A stretch of 64,000 nt of DNA from SFLA01 sp045595785 (GCA_045595785.1 JAZOBE010000014.1:62001-126000); one strand, 5' to 3'. Positions 6,978-15,662 are shown, counted from the stretch's first letter. Made by a program: numbers and translations. Notes: generated from the sequence alone by a model not told the origin.

Positions 6978-9542
6978 ATGAAAAAGTTGATTTGTATCTG
7001 TCTGGCGGCAATACTGCTGTTGGCAGCGTGCACCCCCGAGGGCGGCGTAAGCGAGCCTGAAGTAAACGTTTCGGGTGAAGAAAGCATAGTTGAACAGCCC
7101 TCCTACGACCTTACCAAGGACGCAGTGGACAAAATGCTTGCAGACAGAACTGATGCTATAAACGGTGATGCTTCCCGTGAGGGTGACCGTATCAACCGTG
7201 CAGAGGGTAAAAAGTACACCACTACCTCTGCAAGCGAAAGCTTTGTCGACAAAAACTATCTTACCGACGGTGATTATAACGCTACTCATTTCAAGTACGT
7301 TAAAAAGGGCTGGATGGGTATTACCGAAAGCGGCACCGAGATAGTTATTGACCTTGGCGAAAAGTTTACCGACCTTTGTGATTTTGAAGCATCCTCCTGC
7401 AGAAACACCCAGTACGGTGTTGATATGTGTGATGCTATGTTCGTGTATATTTCCGAGGACGGCGAAAGCTGGAAGAATATCGGTATATACGAGTATAACG
7501 AGGGACTTTCCGATAAAGCACGCCATACCATGAGCGTAAACCTCCGCGGTACCGTTAGTGCAAGATACGTTAAGTTCGTATTTGAGGGACTTAACGGCGA
7601 GACTATGGTATTCGATGAGATCGCAGTTTATTCCTACGGCGAAGTAAACGACAGTACCTTTAACGGCATTAACACTTATTACGGTGCTGTTCCCGTTCCT
7701 GTTATAAAGGACGAGAAGTATTTTGCTTCCACCGAATCCGATTATAATACTCACCAGAACCTGCTTCTCGGTCTTCCCGTCCTCACTTACGAGGCACTTA
7801 CCGACGTGCAGACCGACCTCGTGGTTGCCAGCTACAACACCCTTCCTTCTACCGGCTTGCTTACCGACGGTAAGTATGCTTCCCGTGCAGAAATGGGTGA
7901 CAGCAAGTGGTTCCGTAATACCCACGGTACCGGCAGAGTTGCAGTATTCGACCTTGGCGCTATCGCTTCTATTGACAGCGTTAAGGCAGGCTTCCTTGCT
8001 TCTCACGGCCCCGGAATAAAGATCCCCGCAACCTTCGCAGTTTCTGCTTCTCTTGACGGCAATGAATGGTTTACCGTTTATGAGGAAAAGGGTACTTCTA
8101 CCGCAACCAGCGCACGCGTTGAATACGGCGGAGATTTTGATAAAGCCTATAAGGCAAGATACGTTAAGATATCCTTCTCTATTACCGCACACGTATATCT
8201 TGATGAATTTGAGGTGTTCGGTACAAAGAATGCCACCGACGCGGCGCATCCTTCCGAGACTTCTATAACCGCACCTACCGTATCCTCCGGCTACGGCACC
8301 TCCGAACAGTATGACGGCATGCACGACGTAGTACTTTCCTATCTGCTTCCCAACAGCGTAAAGGTTACCAAGGATCAGTATCTGGCATACGTTGCGTATA
8401 TTGAGGACGGCGAGATCAAGGATACTTATTTCGACGGCTTTATGTACCTGCCTTACGTTTCATATCTTTACAGCGGCGGCACCAAAAAGCAGCTTACCAA
8501 GGAAGAGTGGCAGGCGTTTATCGACTGGCAGTTTATGGAGGGCTATAACTTTGACGCTCTCGATGCCGCAGTTGATGAAACCAAGGAAGCGCTTGATCTT
8601 GATGACGATTATTCCGTAGGTACTTATCTGTCTCTGTTCTATCCCGTTATGGGCGCCACCAACTTCGGTGAGCTTAACGGAAAGCAGATGAACTTTAACA
8701 ATATTGAGGACAGAAAAGCGGTTCTCAAGTGGTTTGTTGATGAGCAGATCAGAGCTTTTGAAGCAAAGGGATATGATTCCGTTCGTCTTTCCGGCTTCTA
8801 TTGGTTCGTTGAGGAAATGAGCGGTTCCGATCCTCACGTTCAGGAGCTTTGTAACTATATCTGCGATTATATAAGAAGCCTTGGATACCAGACCACATGG
8901 ATACCTTATTTCAACGCTTCCGGCAACACAAGCTGGAGAGATTTCGGCTTTGATACCGCTTGCCTCCAGCCCAACTACGCCTTCAACGAGGAAGTTCCTC
9001 TCCAGCGTATTTATGATGCTGCTGCTATAGCAAAGCTTTACGGCATGAGCATTGAAATAGAGATTCAGGACACCAGCGACGTTAAGTGGGTAGAGCGTTA
9101 CAGAAGCTACCTCTACGTCGGCGCAGAAATCGGCTTTATGAAGGATTGCGTTCATATGTACTATCTGGCAGGTATGCCCGGTGCAATATACAACGCATTT
9201 GTTTCCACTAACCCTGCAATCAACGTAATTTATAAAGAAACTTATCTGTTTATCAAGGGCAGATTGGGTGCGCCCGAGGAAGCTCCTCAGGGTGAGGACG
9301 CTGTCTGCAAGGCAGGGGAATCTGTTACCGGCACCATCACACTTCCCACCTCTGATATAGAGTGCTCCGGACTCCGTCTTTCCGTAAGTGCGGAACACGG
9401 CACCGTAGCTGTTATGGCAGACGGCACCTTTATCTACACTCCCTTTGAGGGCTTTACTGGTGAGGATTATTTTGAGGTCGTTGCGGATTACGGTGTTTCC
9501 GGTCAGTCCGGCGTAGGCAGAATAAATATTACTGTAGAATGA
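6978..9542 (+). CDS. Lipoprotein with discoidin-like domains, DUF4855 and Ig-like domain
   Basis: 854 aa surface lipoprotein. The lipobox LLAAC gives lipid-modified Cys18. About 80-215 and 270-430 are two beta-sandwich modules of F5/8 type C (discoidin) style, with phrases such as ARYVKFVFEG and ARYVKISFSI near their ends. About 445-770 matches the DUF4855 family, with aromatic-rich LSGFYWFVEEM, WIPYFNASGN and QPNYAFNEE typical of a glycosidase-like barrel. The last 75 residues form an Ig-like module (GTFIYTPFEGFTGEDYFEV). A role in binding or cutting host or cell-wall glycans is an inference. It lies between the WYL regulator and a methyltransferase whose start overlaps its stop. Confidence 0.8.
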   Translation: MKKLICICLAAILLLAACTPEGGVSEPEVNVSGEESIVEQPSYDLTKDAVDKMLADRTDAINGDASREGDRINRAEGKKYTTTSASESFVDKNYLTDGDYNATHFKYVKKGWMGITESGTEIVIDLGEKFTDLCDFEASSCRNTQYGVDMCDAMFVYISEDGESWKNIGIYEYNEGLSDKARHTMSVNLRGTVSARYVKFVFEGLNGETMVFDEIAVYSYGEVNDSTFNGINTYYGAVPVPVIKDEKYFASTESDYNTHQNLLLGLPVLTYEALTDVQTDLVVASYNTLPSTGLLTDGKYASRAEMGDSKWFRNTHGTGRVAVFDLGAIASIDSVKAGFLASHGPGIKIPATFAVSASLDGNEWFTVYEEKGTSTATSARVEYGGDFDKAYKARYVKISFSITAHVYLDEFEVFGTKNATDAAHPSETSITAPTVSSGYGTSEQYDGMHDVVLSYLLPNSVKVTKDQYLAYVAYIEDGEIKDTYFDGFMYLPYVSYLYSGGTKKQLTKEEWQAFIDWQFMEGYNFDALDAAVDETKEALDLDDDYSVGTYLSLFYPVMGATNFGELNGKQMNFNNIEDRKAVLKWFVDEQIRAFEAKGYDSVRLSGFYWFVEEMSGSDPHVQELCNYICDYIRSLGYQTTWIPYFNASGNTSWRDFGFDTACLQPNYAFNEEVPLQRIYDAAAIAKLYGMSIEIEIQDTSDVKWVERYRSYLYVGAEIGFMKDCVHMYYLAGMPGAIYNAFVSTNPAINVIYKETYLFIKGRLGAPEEAPQGEDAVCKAGESVTGTITLPTSDIECSGLRLSVSAEHGTVAVMADGTFIYTPFEGFTGEDYFEVVADYGVSGQSGVGRINITVE

Positions 9543-10255
9543 TAGAAAAGATTTATGATATCGTCAACGGTGCAGAATACCCGCTTTATGCCGAGTTTGT
9601 CCGCAAATGCTTTGAGAACGAATCGGATATAGAGGTTAAAGAGGTGTTGGACCTTGGCTGCGGCACAGGGGGTATAACCGCCCTTCTTGCTGACATGGGT
9701 TATGATACCGTGGGTGTTGACATCTCTCCCGAAATGCTTATGTGCGCCCGTGAGAATACTGCGGGAAAGGACGTATTACTGCTTAATCAGGATATGCGCT
9801 CCTTTGAGCTTTACGGTACGGTGCAGGGAATAGTCTGCTCTTTTGATACACTTAATTACCTTTCCTCCGAGGAGGAGCTTACCGAAACACTTTCTCTCTG
9901 CCGCCTTTATATGGAAAAGGGTGGGGTAATGGTCTGCGATATAAACAGTCTTTACCGCTATGAAAAGGTGTACGGAACAAACAGCTTCGTTTATGAGGTG
10001 GATGACGATATGCTGGTCTGGCAAAACGAGTGGGACGGTGAAAAGGGCGAATGTGCCTTTTACCTTACTATGTTTGCCGCAGATGAATACGGTTATTCAA
10101 GAGAGGACGAAACAACGGTGCAAAAATATTTTTCACCGGAAGCGCTGTCCTCCTGCGCCCGCAAGGCAGGCTTCACATCGGTGAAGCTTTACGGAGAGAA
10201 GGATCTTTCCTCTCCTGCCGAAACAAGCGAAAAGCTGTATGCAGTAATTAAATAA
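9539..10255 (+). CDS. Class I SAM-dependent methyltransferase
   Basis: 238 aa Rossmann-fold methyltransferase. Motif I is VLDLGCGTGG (about 36-45), the acidic end of strand 2 is VGVDISPEML, and the motif-IV region is VCSFDTLNYLSS. There is no membrane segment or signal, so it is cytoplasmic. The substrate is unknown. Its ATG overlaps the preceding TGA (ATGA), so it is translationally coupled to the lipoprotein. Why a cytoplasmic methyltransferase is coupled to a surface lipoprotein is not evident. Confidence 0.88.
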   Translation: MIEKIYDIVNGAEYPLYAEFVRKCFENESDIEVKEVLDLGCGTGGITALLADMGYDTVGVDISPEMLMCARENTAGKDVLLLNQDMRSFELYGTVQGIVCSFDTLNYLSSEEELTETLSLCRLYMEKGGVMVCDINSLYRYEKVYGTNSFVYEVDDDMLVWQNEWDGEKGECAFYLTMFAADEYGYSREDETTVQKYFSPEALSSCARKAGFTSVKLYGEKDLSSPAETSEKLYAVIK

Positions 10256-10257
10256 TA

Positions 10258-10291
10258 AAAAAAGACGGAGAAGCTTTTCTCCGTCTTTTTT
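10258..10291. terminator. Bidirectional terminator
   Basis: AAAAGACGGAG and CTCCGTCTTTT arms with A-run before and T-run after; serves the methyltransferase (+) and the glycosyltransferase (-). Confidence 0.9.
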
Positions 10292-10297
10292 GATGAA

Positions 10298-11566
10298 CTA
10301 ATCCTTTTGTTTTATTCTTCCTCTTGCTTTTATCTGGCTTGCGTTAACCGAAACGGTGTGCTCAATAGGCGACCACTGTACCTTACTGAATACCGCCGCA
10401 AATGATACGGGAACGTATGTTAGCATAAAGAAGGGGAAGGTGAATGCATAAAAGATCTTCTTTGCGTTACTGCACTGAATACGCTTCCATTCGGTAATTG
10501 TGGTTATCATGCCGACAATAAACATGGTAAGACACATATTTCCAAACGATCCGAGCGCAGAAAGCACCATGGGAACAAGGTCGTTCCCTGCCGCCGCCAT
10601 ACCCAAAAATGCGGCAGTGTTGAATATCACCGATACAAAGGTGAGTATATACGCGGGCGTAATTCCCATAAGAAGGTCATAGCAGGAAAATCCTCTGCGG
10701 AAAATATTTTTTATAAGTCTTCCGCCGTATTTTCCCGTTACCTGCAAATATCCCTTCGACCAGCGCATACGCTGCTTCCAGGATTGAGAGAACTTTACGG
10801 GCTGTTCGTCATACAGCACGGCGTTGGGACAGTAACCGCATTTTACACCGTTTATAATGTTGTGGGCGGTAAACTCCAGATCCTCGGTAAGAGTAAAGAA
10901 CTTCCAGCCGCCGCACTCTTTAATAACACGCTTTGAGAACATAAATCCCGTTCCGCCAACTGTAGCGGCTGTGCCTATCTTCATTCTGGCACCGTTAAGA
11001 TAACGGCTTTCTCTCAAAAACCAAAGCGCGTTTCCTGCGGATATCCAGTTATCACCGTAGTTTTTGGAATTTCTGTATCCGGTAACTATCTCGTATCCGT
11101 CGGAGAACACCTTGTTCATCTCATAAATATAGTTTTCCTCCAGCACGTTGTCCGCATCAAAAACAAAGAATCCGTCATAGTTCTTGTCCTTATGGTCTGT
11201 GTTTATGTGATTAAGCAGAGTGTCCAGCGCATATCCCTTTCCCACCTGCACCTTATTAAATCTTTCATAAACGTATGCCCCTTTTTCACGGGCAATATCG
11301 GCAGTGGAATCCGTGCAGTTATCTGCAATTACGAATATATCGTAATATTTTTTATCATAGGTCTGGCTGTTCAGGCTGTCAATCAGATTGCCTATTACCG
11401 TCTCCTCGTTACGGGCGGAAATAAGCACGGCATAGCGGTTGTTTTTGGCCTTGGTATGCTTCTTGTTCTTGATAAAAAGTGCAATGGGAATATAGATCAT
11501 CTGGTATGAATAACAAAGTAAAAACAGTATCGAGATCACAGCGTTGAATATGTTTATCGCTTGCAT
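10298..11566 (-). CDS. Membrane glycosyltransferase family 2
   Basis: 422 aa processive-type GT2. One N-terminal membrane helix (about 5-30) is followed by the catalytic domain: VLISARNEE, the metal-binding FVFDADN, LTEDLEF and the QRMRW (QxxRW) box. Three to four membrane helices follow after about residue 295. This layout is shared with hyaluronan, PNAG and cellulose synthases, which make and extrude beta-linked polymers. The product cannot be named, and no synthase partner is adjacent. It is a single-gene transcript with its own promoter. Confidence 0.88.
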   Translation of the reverse strand: MQAINIFNAVISILFLLCYSYQMIYIPIALFIKNKKHTKAKNNRYAVLISARNEETVIGNLIDSLNSQTYDKKYYDIFVIADNCTDSTADIAREKGAYVYERFNKVQVGKGYALDTLLNHINTDHKDKNYDGFFVFDADNVLEENYIYEMNKVFSDGYEIVTGYRNSKNYGDNWISAGNALWFLRESRYLNGARMKIGTAATVGGTGFMFSKRVIKECGGWKFFTLTEDLEFTAHNIINGVKCGYCPNAVLYDEQPVKFSQSWKQRMRWSKGYLQVTGKYGGRLIKNIFRRGFSCYDLLMGITPAYILTFVSVIFNTAAFLGMAAAGNDLVPMVLSALGSFGNMCLTMFIVGMITTITEWKRIQCSNAKKIFYAFTFPFFMLTYVPVSFAAVFSKVQWSPIEHTVSVNASQIKARGRIKQKD

Positions 11567-11622
11567 AAATATCTCCTTTCATTTTGACGTGTACTAACTG
11601 TATTAGGCGTGTTAGTACGGAT

Positions 11623-11651
11623 ATTATAGCATCGTGTTTTCGGTTTGTCAA
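11623..11651 (-). promoter_or_regulatory. Promoter of the GT2 gene
   Basis: Minus strand TTGACA (11651-11646), 17-bp spacer, TATAAT (11628-11623). Confidence 0.88.
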
Positions 11652-11667
11652 TACTTTTTTTCTTGTG

Positions 11668-11697
11668 TTGACAAGCATCGGCAGAAAGGAGTATAAT
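11668..11697 (+). promoter_or_regulatory. Promoter of the serine hydrolase-namZ operon
   Basis: TTGACA (11668-11673), 18-bp spacer, TATAAT (11692-11697). Start of transcription near 11704 agrees with translation from 11742, not from the upstream TTG at 11697. Confidence 0.85.
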
Positions 11698-11741
11698 TGC
11701 GTATAGTAAAAACTGTTATTTTTTCGGGAGATTTTACGGTT

Positions 11742-12788
11742 ATGACAGATTTTGAAATTAATAAAGATAATATACTTTCGCTTCTCCGCGGAGGCATATC
11801 CTCAGGCGCATACCCTTGCTTTGCCGCCGCTGTCGGCAGGGGAGAGGATATACTGTTTTATCATTTTGAGGGAGACCGTGCTGTTTTGCCTGAAAGACTG
11901 CCTATCACCGAGGACACTCTTTTTGATCTGGCGTCTCTTTCCAAGCTGGTTGGTACCACAATGGCGTGCCTGCGCATGATTGAGGAGGGAAAGATAAGCG
12001 TAACCGATAAGGTCGGCGATTTTTTTGAAAACTGCTTTGGCAAGGAAAATATAACCTTGCTTCAGCTTCTCACCCACACCTCTGGTCTGCCTGCACATTT
12101 CCCCTTGTACCGTACCGACGACCCGAAAAACGCCGCACAGGAAATATTAAGGTTTCCGCTTGCGTATCCTACCGGTGAAAAAACCGTTTACAGCTGTATG
12201 GGGTTTATACTTTTAGGCAAGATACTCGAAAAAATTGAGGAAACGCCTCTTGATAAAATAGTATATAAAAAGGTGTTTGAGCCGCTCGGCATGCAAAATA
12301 GCTTTTATGCGCCGCCTTCCTGCCGTCCCTGCGCCGCTACGGAAAAGGACGTGCTTGGCGACGGTATTGTTTGCGGTGTTGTCCACGATGAAAATGCCCG
12401 TTTTCTCGGCGGTGTTTCGGGCAACGCAGGAGTTTTTTCCACTATCGGAGATATGGTTAAATTTTCCTCTATGCTGTCGGCACGAGGAAAAGGATTTGTT
12501 TCAAGCAGTCTTTTTGAAAAAGCCGTAACCGACTATACTCCGTCTTGTTCGGAAAGCAGAGGCCTTGGCTTCCAGCTTTACGGAAACAAGCCTTTCCCCG
12601 GCGGAAGCAAAATGTCTGTGGGCAGCTACGGCCACACGGGCTTTACCGGCACCTCGCTTTATGTAGATAACAAAACCGGCGTTTATGCAGTCCTTCTCAC
12701 CAACCGCGTACACCCAACCCGTGAGAATTACGGCCTCACTCCCGTTCGGAGAGAGTTTTATGATACCGTTTTCGGAGGAATTATATGA
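11742..12788 (+). CDS. Serine hydrolase of beta-lactamase fold, AmiE-like
   Basis: 348 aa. The catalytic SxxK is in ASLSKLVGTT. A Tyr-containing YSCMGF sits where YxN is expected, and the third motif is YGHTGFTGTS. There is no signal peptide, so it is cytoplasmic. In Bacillus subtilis a protein of this fold, AmiE (YbbE), removes the peptide from N-acetylmuramyl-peptides and is encoded with nagZ and namZ. Here the gene overlaps namZ by ATGA, which supports the same role over beta-lactamase activity. The start is the ATG at 11742 (GGGAG upstream). EstB-type esterase activity is an alternative. Confidence 0.8.
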   Translation: MTDFEINKDNILSLLRGGISSGAYPCFAAAVGRGEDILFYHFEGDRAVLPERLPITEDTLFDLASLSKLVGTTMACLRMIEEGKISVTDKVGDFFENCFGKENITLLQLLTHTSGLPAHFPLYRTDDPKNAAQEILRFPLAYPTGEKTVYSCMGFILLGKILEKIEETPLDKIVYKKVFEPLGMQNSFYAPPSCRPCAATEKDVLGDGIVCGVVHDENARFLGGVSGNAGVFSTIGDMVKFSSMLSARGKGFVSSSLFEKAVTDYTPSCSESRGLGFQLYGNKPFPGGSKMSVGSYGHTGFTGTSLYVDNKTGVYAVLLTNRVHPTRENYGLTPVRREFYDTVFGGII

Positions 12789-13933
12789 AAAAACAGGTAG
12801 TTTTAAGCGGTATTGACCGTATAGAAGAATATTCTCATCTATTTGCCGATAGCCGTGTCGGTCTTATCACCAACCCCACGGGTGTAAACAGAGAGCTGGT
12901 TTCCACTGCCGATATACTTAATTCCAAGGGCGTGCTCAAGTGTATGTTTTCTCCCGAGCACGGCGTGCGCGGAAACGCTCAGGCAGGAAGCCACGTGGAT
13001 ACGTATACCGACGAAAAGACGGGACTTCCCGTTTACAGTCTTTACGGAAGCGTGCCGCATATTCCGAGAAATGTACTTGATACTCTTGATATAGTGGCTT
13101 TTGATATTCAGGATATCGGCGCCAGATATTATACATATATGTACACTCTGTCCTACGCTATGGAGGATTGCCGTGCCGCCAACAAAAAAATGGTGGTGTT
13201 TGACCGTGTCAACCCTTTAAGCGGAAGCAAGGCTGAGGGAAATATTCTGGACAGCGCTTTTTCCTCCTTTGTGGGCAGATACCCCCTTGCGGTGCGCCAT
13301 GATCTTACCATCGGCGAATACGCGCGGTATATCAACGATAAGTTTGGTATCGGCTGCGACCTTGAGGTCATTCCGCTTTACGGATGGGCACGGGATATGT
13401 ATTACGATGATACAGACCTTTTCTGGATTCCCCCGTCCCCGAATATTCCTACCTCTGATACCGCCCTGTGCTATATCGGCACCTGCCTTTTTGAGGGCAC
13501 CAATCTTTCCGAGGGCAGGGGAACAACGTATCCCTTTCAAGCTGTGGGTGCGCCGTTTATTAACGCAAGCAAAACCGCAGACGAGTTCAACTCATTGTGT
13601 TTGTCGGGAGTAAAGGCGCGTGAGTGTTATTTCACGCCCACCTTCTCAAAGCACGCAGGACAGGTGTGCGGCGGCGTATATTTACATATTACAGATAAAA
13701 GAGAGTTTTCGCCCTTTACGGCAGGAATGTATCTTTTGGATATAGTACGCAAAAACAACCCCGGATTTTCCTTTTTACCCCCATATTCCCAAGGGGGCAA
13801 AGCGTTTATAGATTTGCTTTTCGGCACAGACGTTATACGGTCGGACGGCTTCTGCGCAGAGCAGTATCTCTCTGCCATAGCTCCCGCTCTCGCCGAATAT
13901 GAGGAAAGTATAAAAAAATATTATCTGTATTAA
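12785..13933 (+). CDS. namZ: Exo-beta-N-acetylmuramidase NamZ (DUF1343)
   Basis: 382 aa member of the DUF1343/YbbC family, shown in B. subtilis to release MurNAc from the non-reducing end of peptidoglycan fragments. Signature segments are GLITNPTGVN, MFSPEHGVRG, AFDIQDIGARYYTY, FDRVNPL, and EGTNLSEGRGTT. The second half (after about 230) holds the C-terminal substrate-binding part. No signal peptide is visible, unlike the secreted B. subtilis enzyme, so it may act on imported fragments; this is an inference. It is coupled to the AmiE-like gene by a 4-nt overlap. A NagZ partner is not in the window. Confidence 0.92.
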   Translation: MKKQVVLSGIDRIEEYSHLFADSRVGLITNPTGVNRELVSTADILNSKGVLKCMFSPEHGVRGNAQAGSHVDTYTDEKTGLPVYSLYGSVPHIPRNVLDTLDIVAFDIQDIGARYYTYMYTLSYAMEDCRAANKKMVVFDRVNPLSGSKAEGNILDSAFSSFVGRYPLAVRHDLTIGEYARYINDKFGIGCDLEVIPLYGWARDMYYDDTDLFWIPPSPNIPTSDTALCYIGTCLFEGTNLSEGRGTTYPFQAVGAPFINASKTADEFNSLCLSGVKARECYFTPTFSKHAGQVCGGVYLHITDKREFSPFTAGMYLLDIVRKNNPGFSFLPPYSQGGKAFIDLLFGTDVIRSDGFCAEQYLSAIAPALAEYEESIKKYYLY

Positions 13934-13941
13934 ACAAATAA

Positions 13942-13978
13942 AAAAGGAGCCGTAAGGGGTACCTTCCATAAAGCAGGT
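13942..13978 (+). repeat. 37-bp repeat, left copy
   Basis: Starts AAAAGGAGCCG and ends ATAAAGCAGGT. About 31 of 37 positions match the inverted copy at 15607-15643 by hand alignment. Confidence 0.7.
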
Positions 13979-13991
13979 TTTAACTGCCGAA

Positions 13992-14034
13992 ATACAAAAG
14001 GAGTACGAGCGTTTTGTTCGTACTCCTTTTGTAT
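13992..14034 (+). terminator. Strong hairpin, likely terminator of namZ
   Basis: Perfect 17-bp arms (one reads TCGTACTCCTTTTGTAT) around a 9-nt loop. The T-rich distal arm gives only a weak T tail, so it may be an mRNA 3' stabiliser as well as a terminator. Confidence 0.6.
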
Positions 14035-14056
14035 ACTGTCGGGTAGTAGCATAATA

Positions 14057-14190
14057 GCCTTCCTCCGGGAGGAAGGTGGCACGCGAAGCGTGACGGAAGG
14101 AGCCCGCGTTACTTTGAAATAAGCAATACCTTTATTGTAACGCGCTCTCCCTCACCCGACTTCGTCGTGAGCTCCCTCCCGGAGGGAGCC
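14057..14190. repeat. MITE-like palindromic element
   Basis: 134 bp imperfect inverted repeat with arms 14057-14112 and 14137-14190 around a 24-bp centre. Each arm contains a perfect 9+1+9 hairpin (CCTTCCTCC with GGAGGAAGG; GCTCCCTCC with GGAGGGAGC) and a second small hairpin (CACGC-GAA-GCGTG; CGAC-TTC-GTCG). The arms are homologous to each other when one is reversed. It carries no coding capacity. Target-site duplications were not clear by eye. Confidence 0.75.
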
Positions 14191-14285
14191 TTTGGTTTGC
14201 GCGCTCCGAAAGTCCATCTGTTTTTTCTGACAAGCACTGCTTTTGTGGACACAAAAGCGAAGCCCCGCGCAAGGCGGGGCGAAGA

Positions 14286-15488
14286 TCATTTACTATAACC
14301 GCAATTTTTAGCAACTTTTACGAGGCCTACATTTTCACAAACTGCTACTCCAAGAGGTGAGTCATCCTCGTCTGAGTTAGCGTTTCCAATGGTAGAATTA
14401 TCTTTCAAACAAGTGTCAATCGCATACTTCCAGATCAAATCAATAGCTTTTTCTTCATTTGCTGAATTAATCGTAAAAATAGCTCCGATATCGTATTTTC
14501 TGAATTCACGAATTTGGTCAAGTGTAGGCATTGCAAGACAGACAAGCTCTCCATTTTCAAATACACCCATCGGTTTCATACCAGCGTTGCCTTTCCCGTC
14601 AAAGTGAATTTGGATTGCTCTGACATGGCATTCTGCACATCCACCGCTTTGCTTGAAGGTTTTTATTAAAGGCATATCTTCTATGGTGAGCAAGCGAATT
14701 CCCATACCTTCACATTCAGGAACAGCAACCGTATCTTTGGGATAGATCATATCGTATCCGTAACGGCAGGTAAGCCCTAACTTAGCTACTTCGGCATCAA
14801 AGAGATCCCATTCCGTATCAACCGATCTGCGTACAGAGAATCTCGGATCTGTGAGTTTGCCGAAGAGTTTCAAATAAGTAAGCGCATCTTCCTCTGTTTC
14901 GCAGATAAGCATTACGGCAGGCTCTACGGAATTGTAATCCGATACATAAACAAAATGTTCAAGTGATTCGGGATTACCAAGTGTGAGAATTTCAGATTCT
15001 GCAACAGTCATTCCTACAATGTCCTCAGCATATTTGAGCGGATTATGAGTAAAGCAAAAGTCAAGGGCGAGATCAATATCCGATACGTTTAATTCGGGAA
15101 AGCTTCGTCTGAAATGGCTAATTGCAATTTTACCGGAAAGGTCGTGCCACGTAACCGCCTCTCCCGAATACTTTTCACGGTATTCACTCGGCGTCATACT
15201 GTAAAAATTTTTAAACGCGCGTGTGAAACTCTCTGGGCTTGCATAACCGAAACCAAGTGCAATGTCAAGCACGGTCTTTTGTGTTCTGCGAAGCTCAAGT
15301 GCGCTTCTCGTGAGTTTGTAAATACGAGAGTATTCCACGGGGCTGTATCCCGTATGCTGTCTGAAGATTGCATCAAAGTAGGTGAGTGAGAATCCTGCGT
15401 TGTCCGCAATGCTTTGTAGCGACAGATTGTATTTTGGATTCTTTTGTATGAACCCGATGGCTTTGTCAATTAAGTTTTTGTTTTCCAT
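14286..15488 (-). CDS. AraC-family regulator fused to a GNAT-like domain
   Basis: 400 aa. Residues 1-110 are a two-helix-turn-helix AraC domain (LSLQSIADNAGFSLTYFDAIF, then IALGFGYASPESFTRAFK and TPSEYR). A middle linker of about 100 residues is followed by a C-terminal acetyltransferase-like domain (about 260-400) with DIGAIFT, a segment resembling the GNAT acetyl-CoA region, and NVGLVKVAKNCGY at the end. GNAT domains in such fusions may sense ligands. Codon use looks more A/T-rich than in the flanks. The gene is isolated between repeats and may be acquired. Its start has a GGAG site 8 nt upstream. Confidence 0.82.
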   Translation of the reverse strand: MENKNLIDKAIGFIQKNPKYNLSLQSIADNAGFSLTYFDAIFRQHTGYSPVEYSRIYKLTRSALELRRTQKTVLDIALGFGYASPESFTRAFKNFYSMTPSEYREKYSGEAVTWHDLSGKIAISHFRRSFPELNVSDIDLALDFCFTHNPLKYAEDIVGMTVAESEILTLGNPESLEHFVYVSDYNSVEPAVMLICETEEDALTYLKLFGKLTDPRFSVRRSVDTEWDLFDAEVAKLGLTCRYGYDMIYPKDTVAVPECEGMGIRLLTIEDMPLIKTFKQSGGCAECHVRAIQIHFDGKGNAGMKPMGVFENGELVCLAMPTLDQIREFRKYDIGAIFTINSANEEKAIDLIWKYAIDTCLKDNSTIGNANSDEDDSPLGVAVCENVGLVKVAKNCGYSK

Positions 15489-15600
15489 AAAGTCATCTCC
15501 TTTCTGTGCTTACATTTTAGCATACGGATACTGCAATTGTCCTTGCAGAGATTATGGACTTATTTATTATACCACATATTTTGCTGTGCAACAATAGAAA
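15489..15600 (-). promoter_or_regulatory. Possible promoter of the AraC-GNAT gene
   Basis: Minus strand TGG-TATAAT (extended -10) near 15570-15575, with a weak TTGTTG 17 bp upstream; leader about 75 nt. Confidence 0.5.
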
Positions 15601-15601
15601 C

Positions 15602-15629
15602 GGCGCACCTGCTTTATCGCAGGTACGCC
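15602..15629 (-). terminator. Terminator of the DUF4956 gene, within a repeat
   Basis: Arms GGCGTACCTGC and GCAGGTGCGCC around GATAAA, then GTTTC. It is part of the right-hand 37-bp repeat. Confidence 0.65.
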
Positions 15630-15643
15630 AATCGGCTCCTTTT
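15607..15643 (-). repeat. 37-bp repeat, right (inverted) copy
   Basis: Minus strand AAAAGGAGCCG ... ATAAAGCAGGT, related to 13942-13978. It is preceded on the minus strand by ACCCCACAAAAG, the motif seen at two other intergenic repeats. Confidence 0.7.
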
Positions 15644-15662
15644 GCTTTTGTGGGGTAACTTT

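Larger units (their letters stand above)
13934..14285. other. Gene-free accessory stretch rich in palindromes
   Basis: 352 bp with no credible gene. In order it holds a 37-bp repeat (13942-13978), a 17-bp-arm hairpin (13992-14034), a MITE-like palindromic element (14057-14190) and a GCCCCGC/GCGGGGC hairpin near 14259-14278 that may end the AraC transcript. Confidence 0.8.

Noticed and set aside
6858..8324. 488-codon minus-strand frame
   Set aside because: Mirror of the DUF4855 lipoprotein; Cys/His/Val-rich nonsense composition without motifs.
11742..12788. Class C beta-lactamase
   Set aside because: The fold fits, but there is no signal peptide and it is coupled to namZ, as the AmiE amidase gene is.
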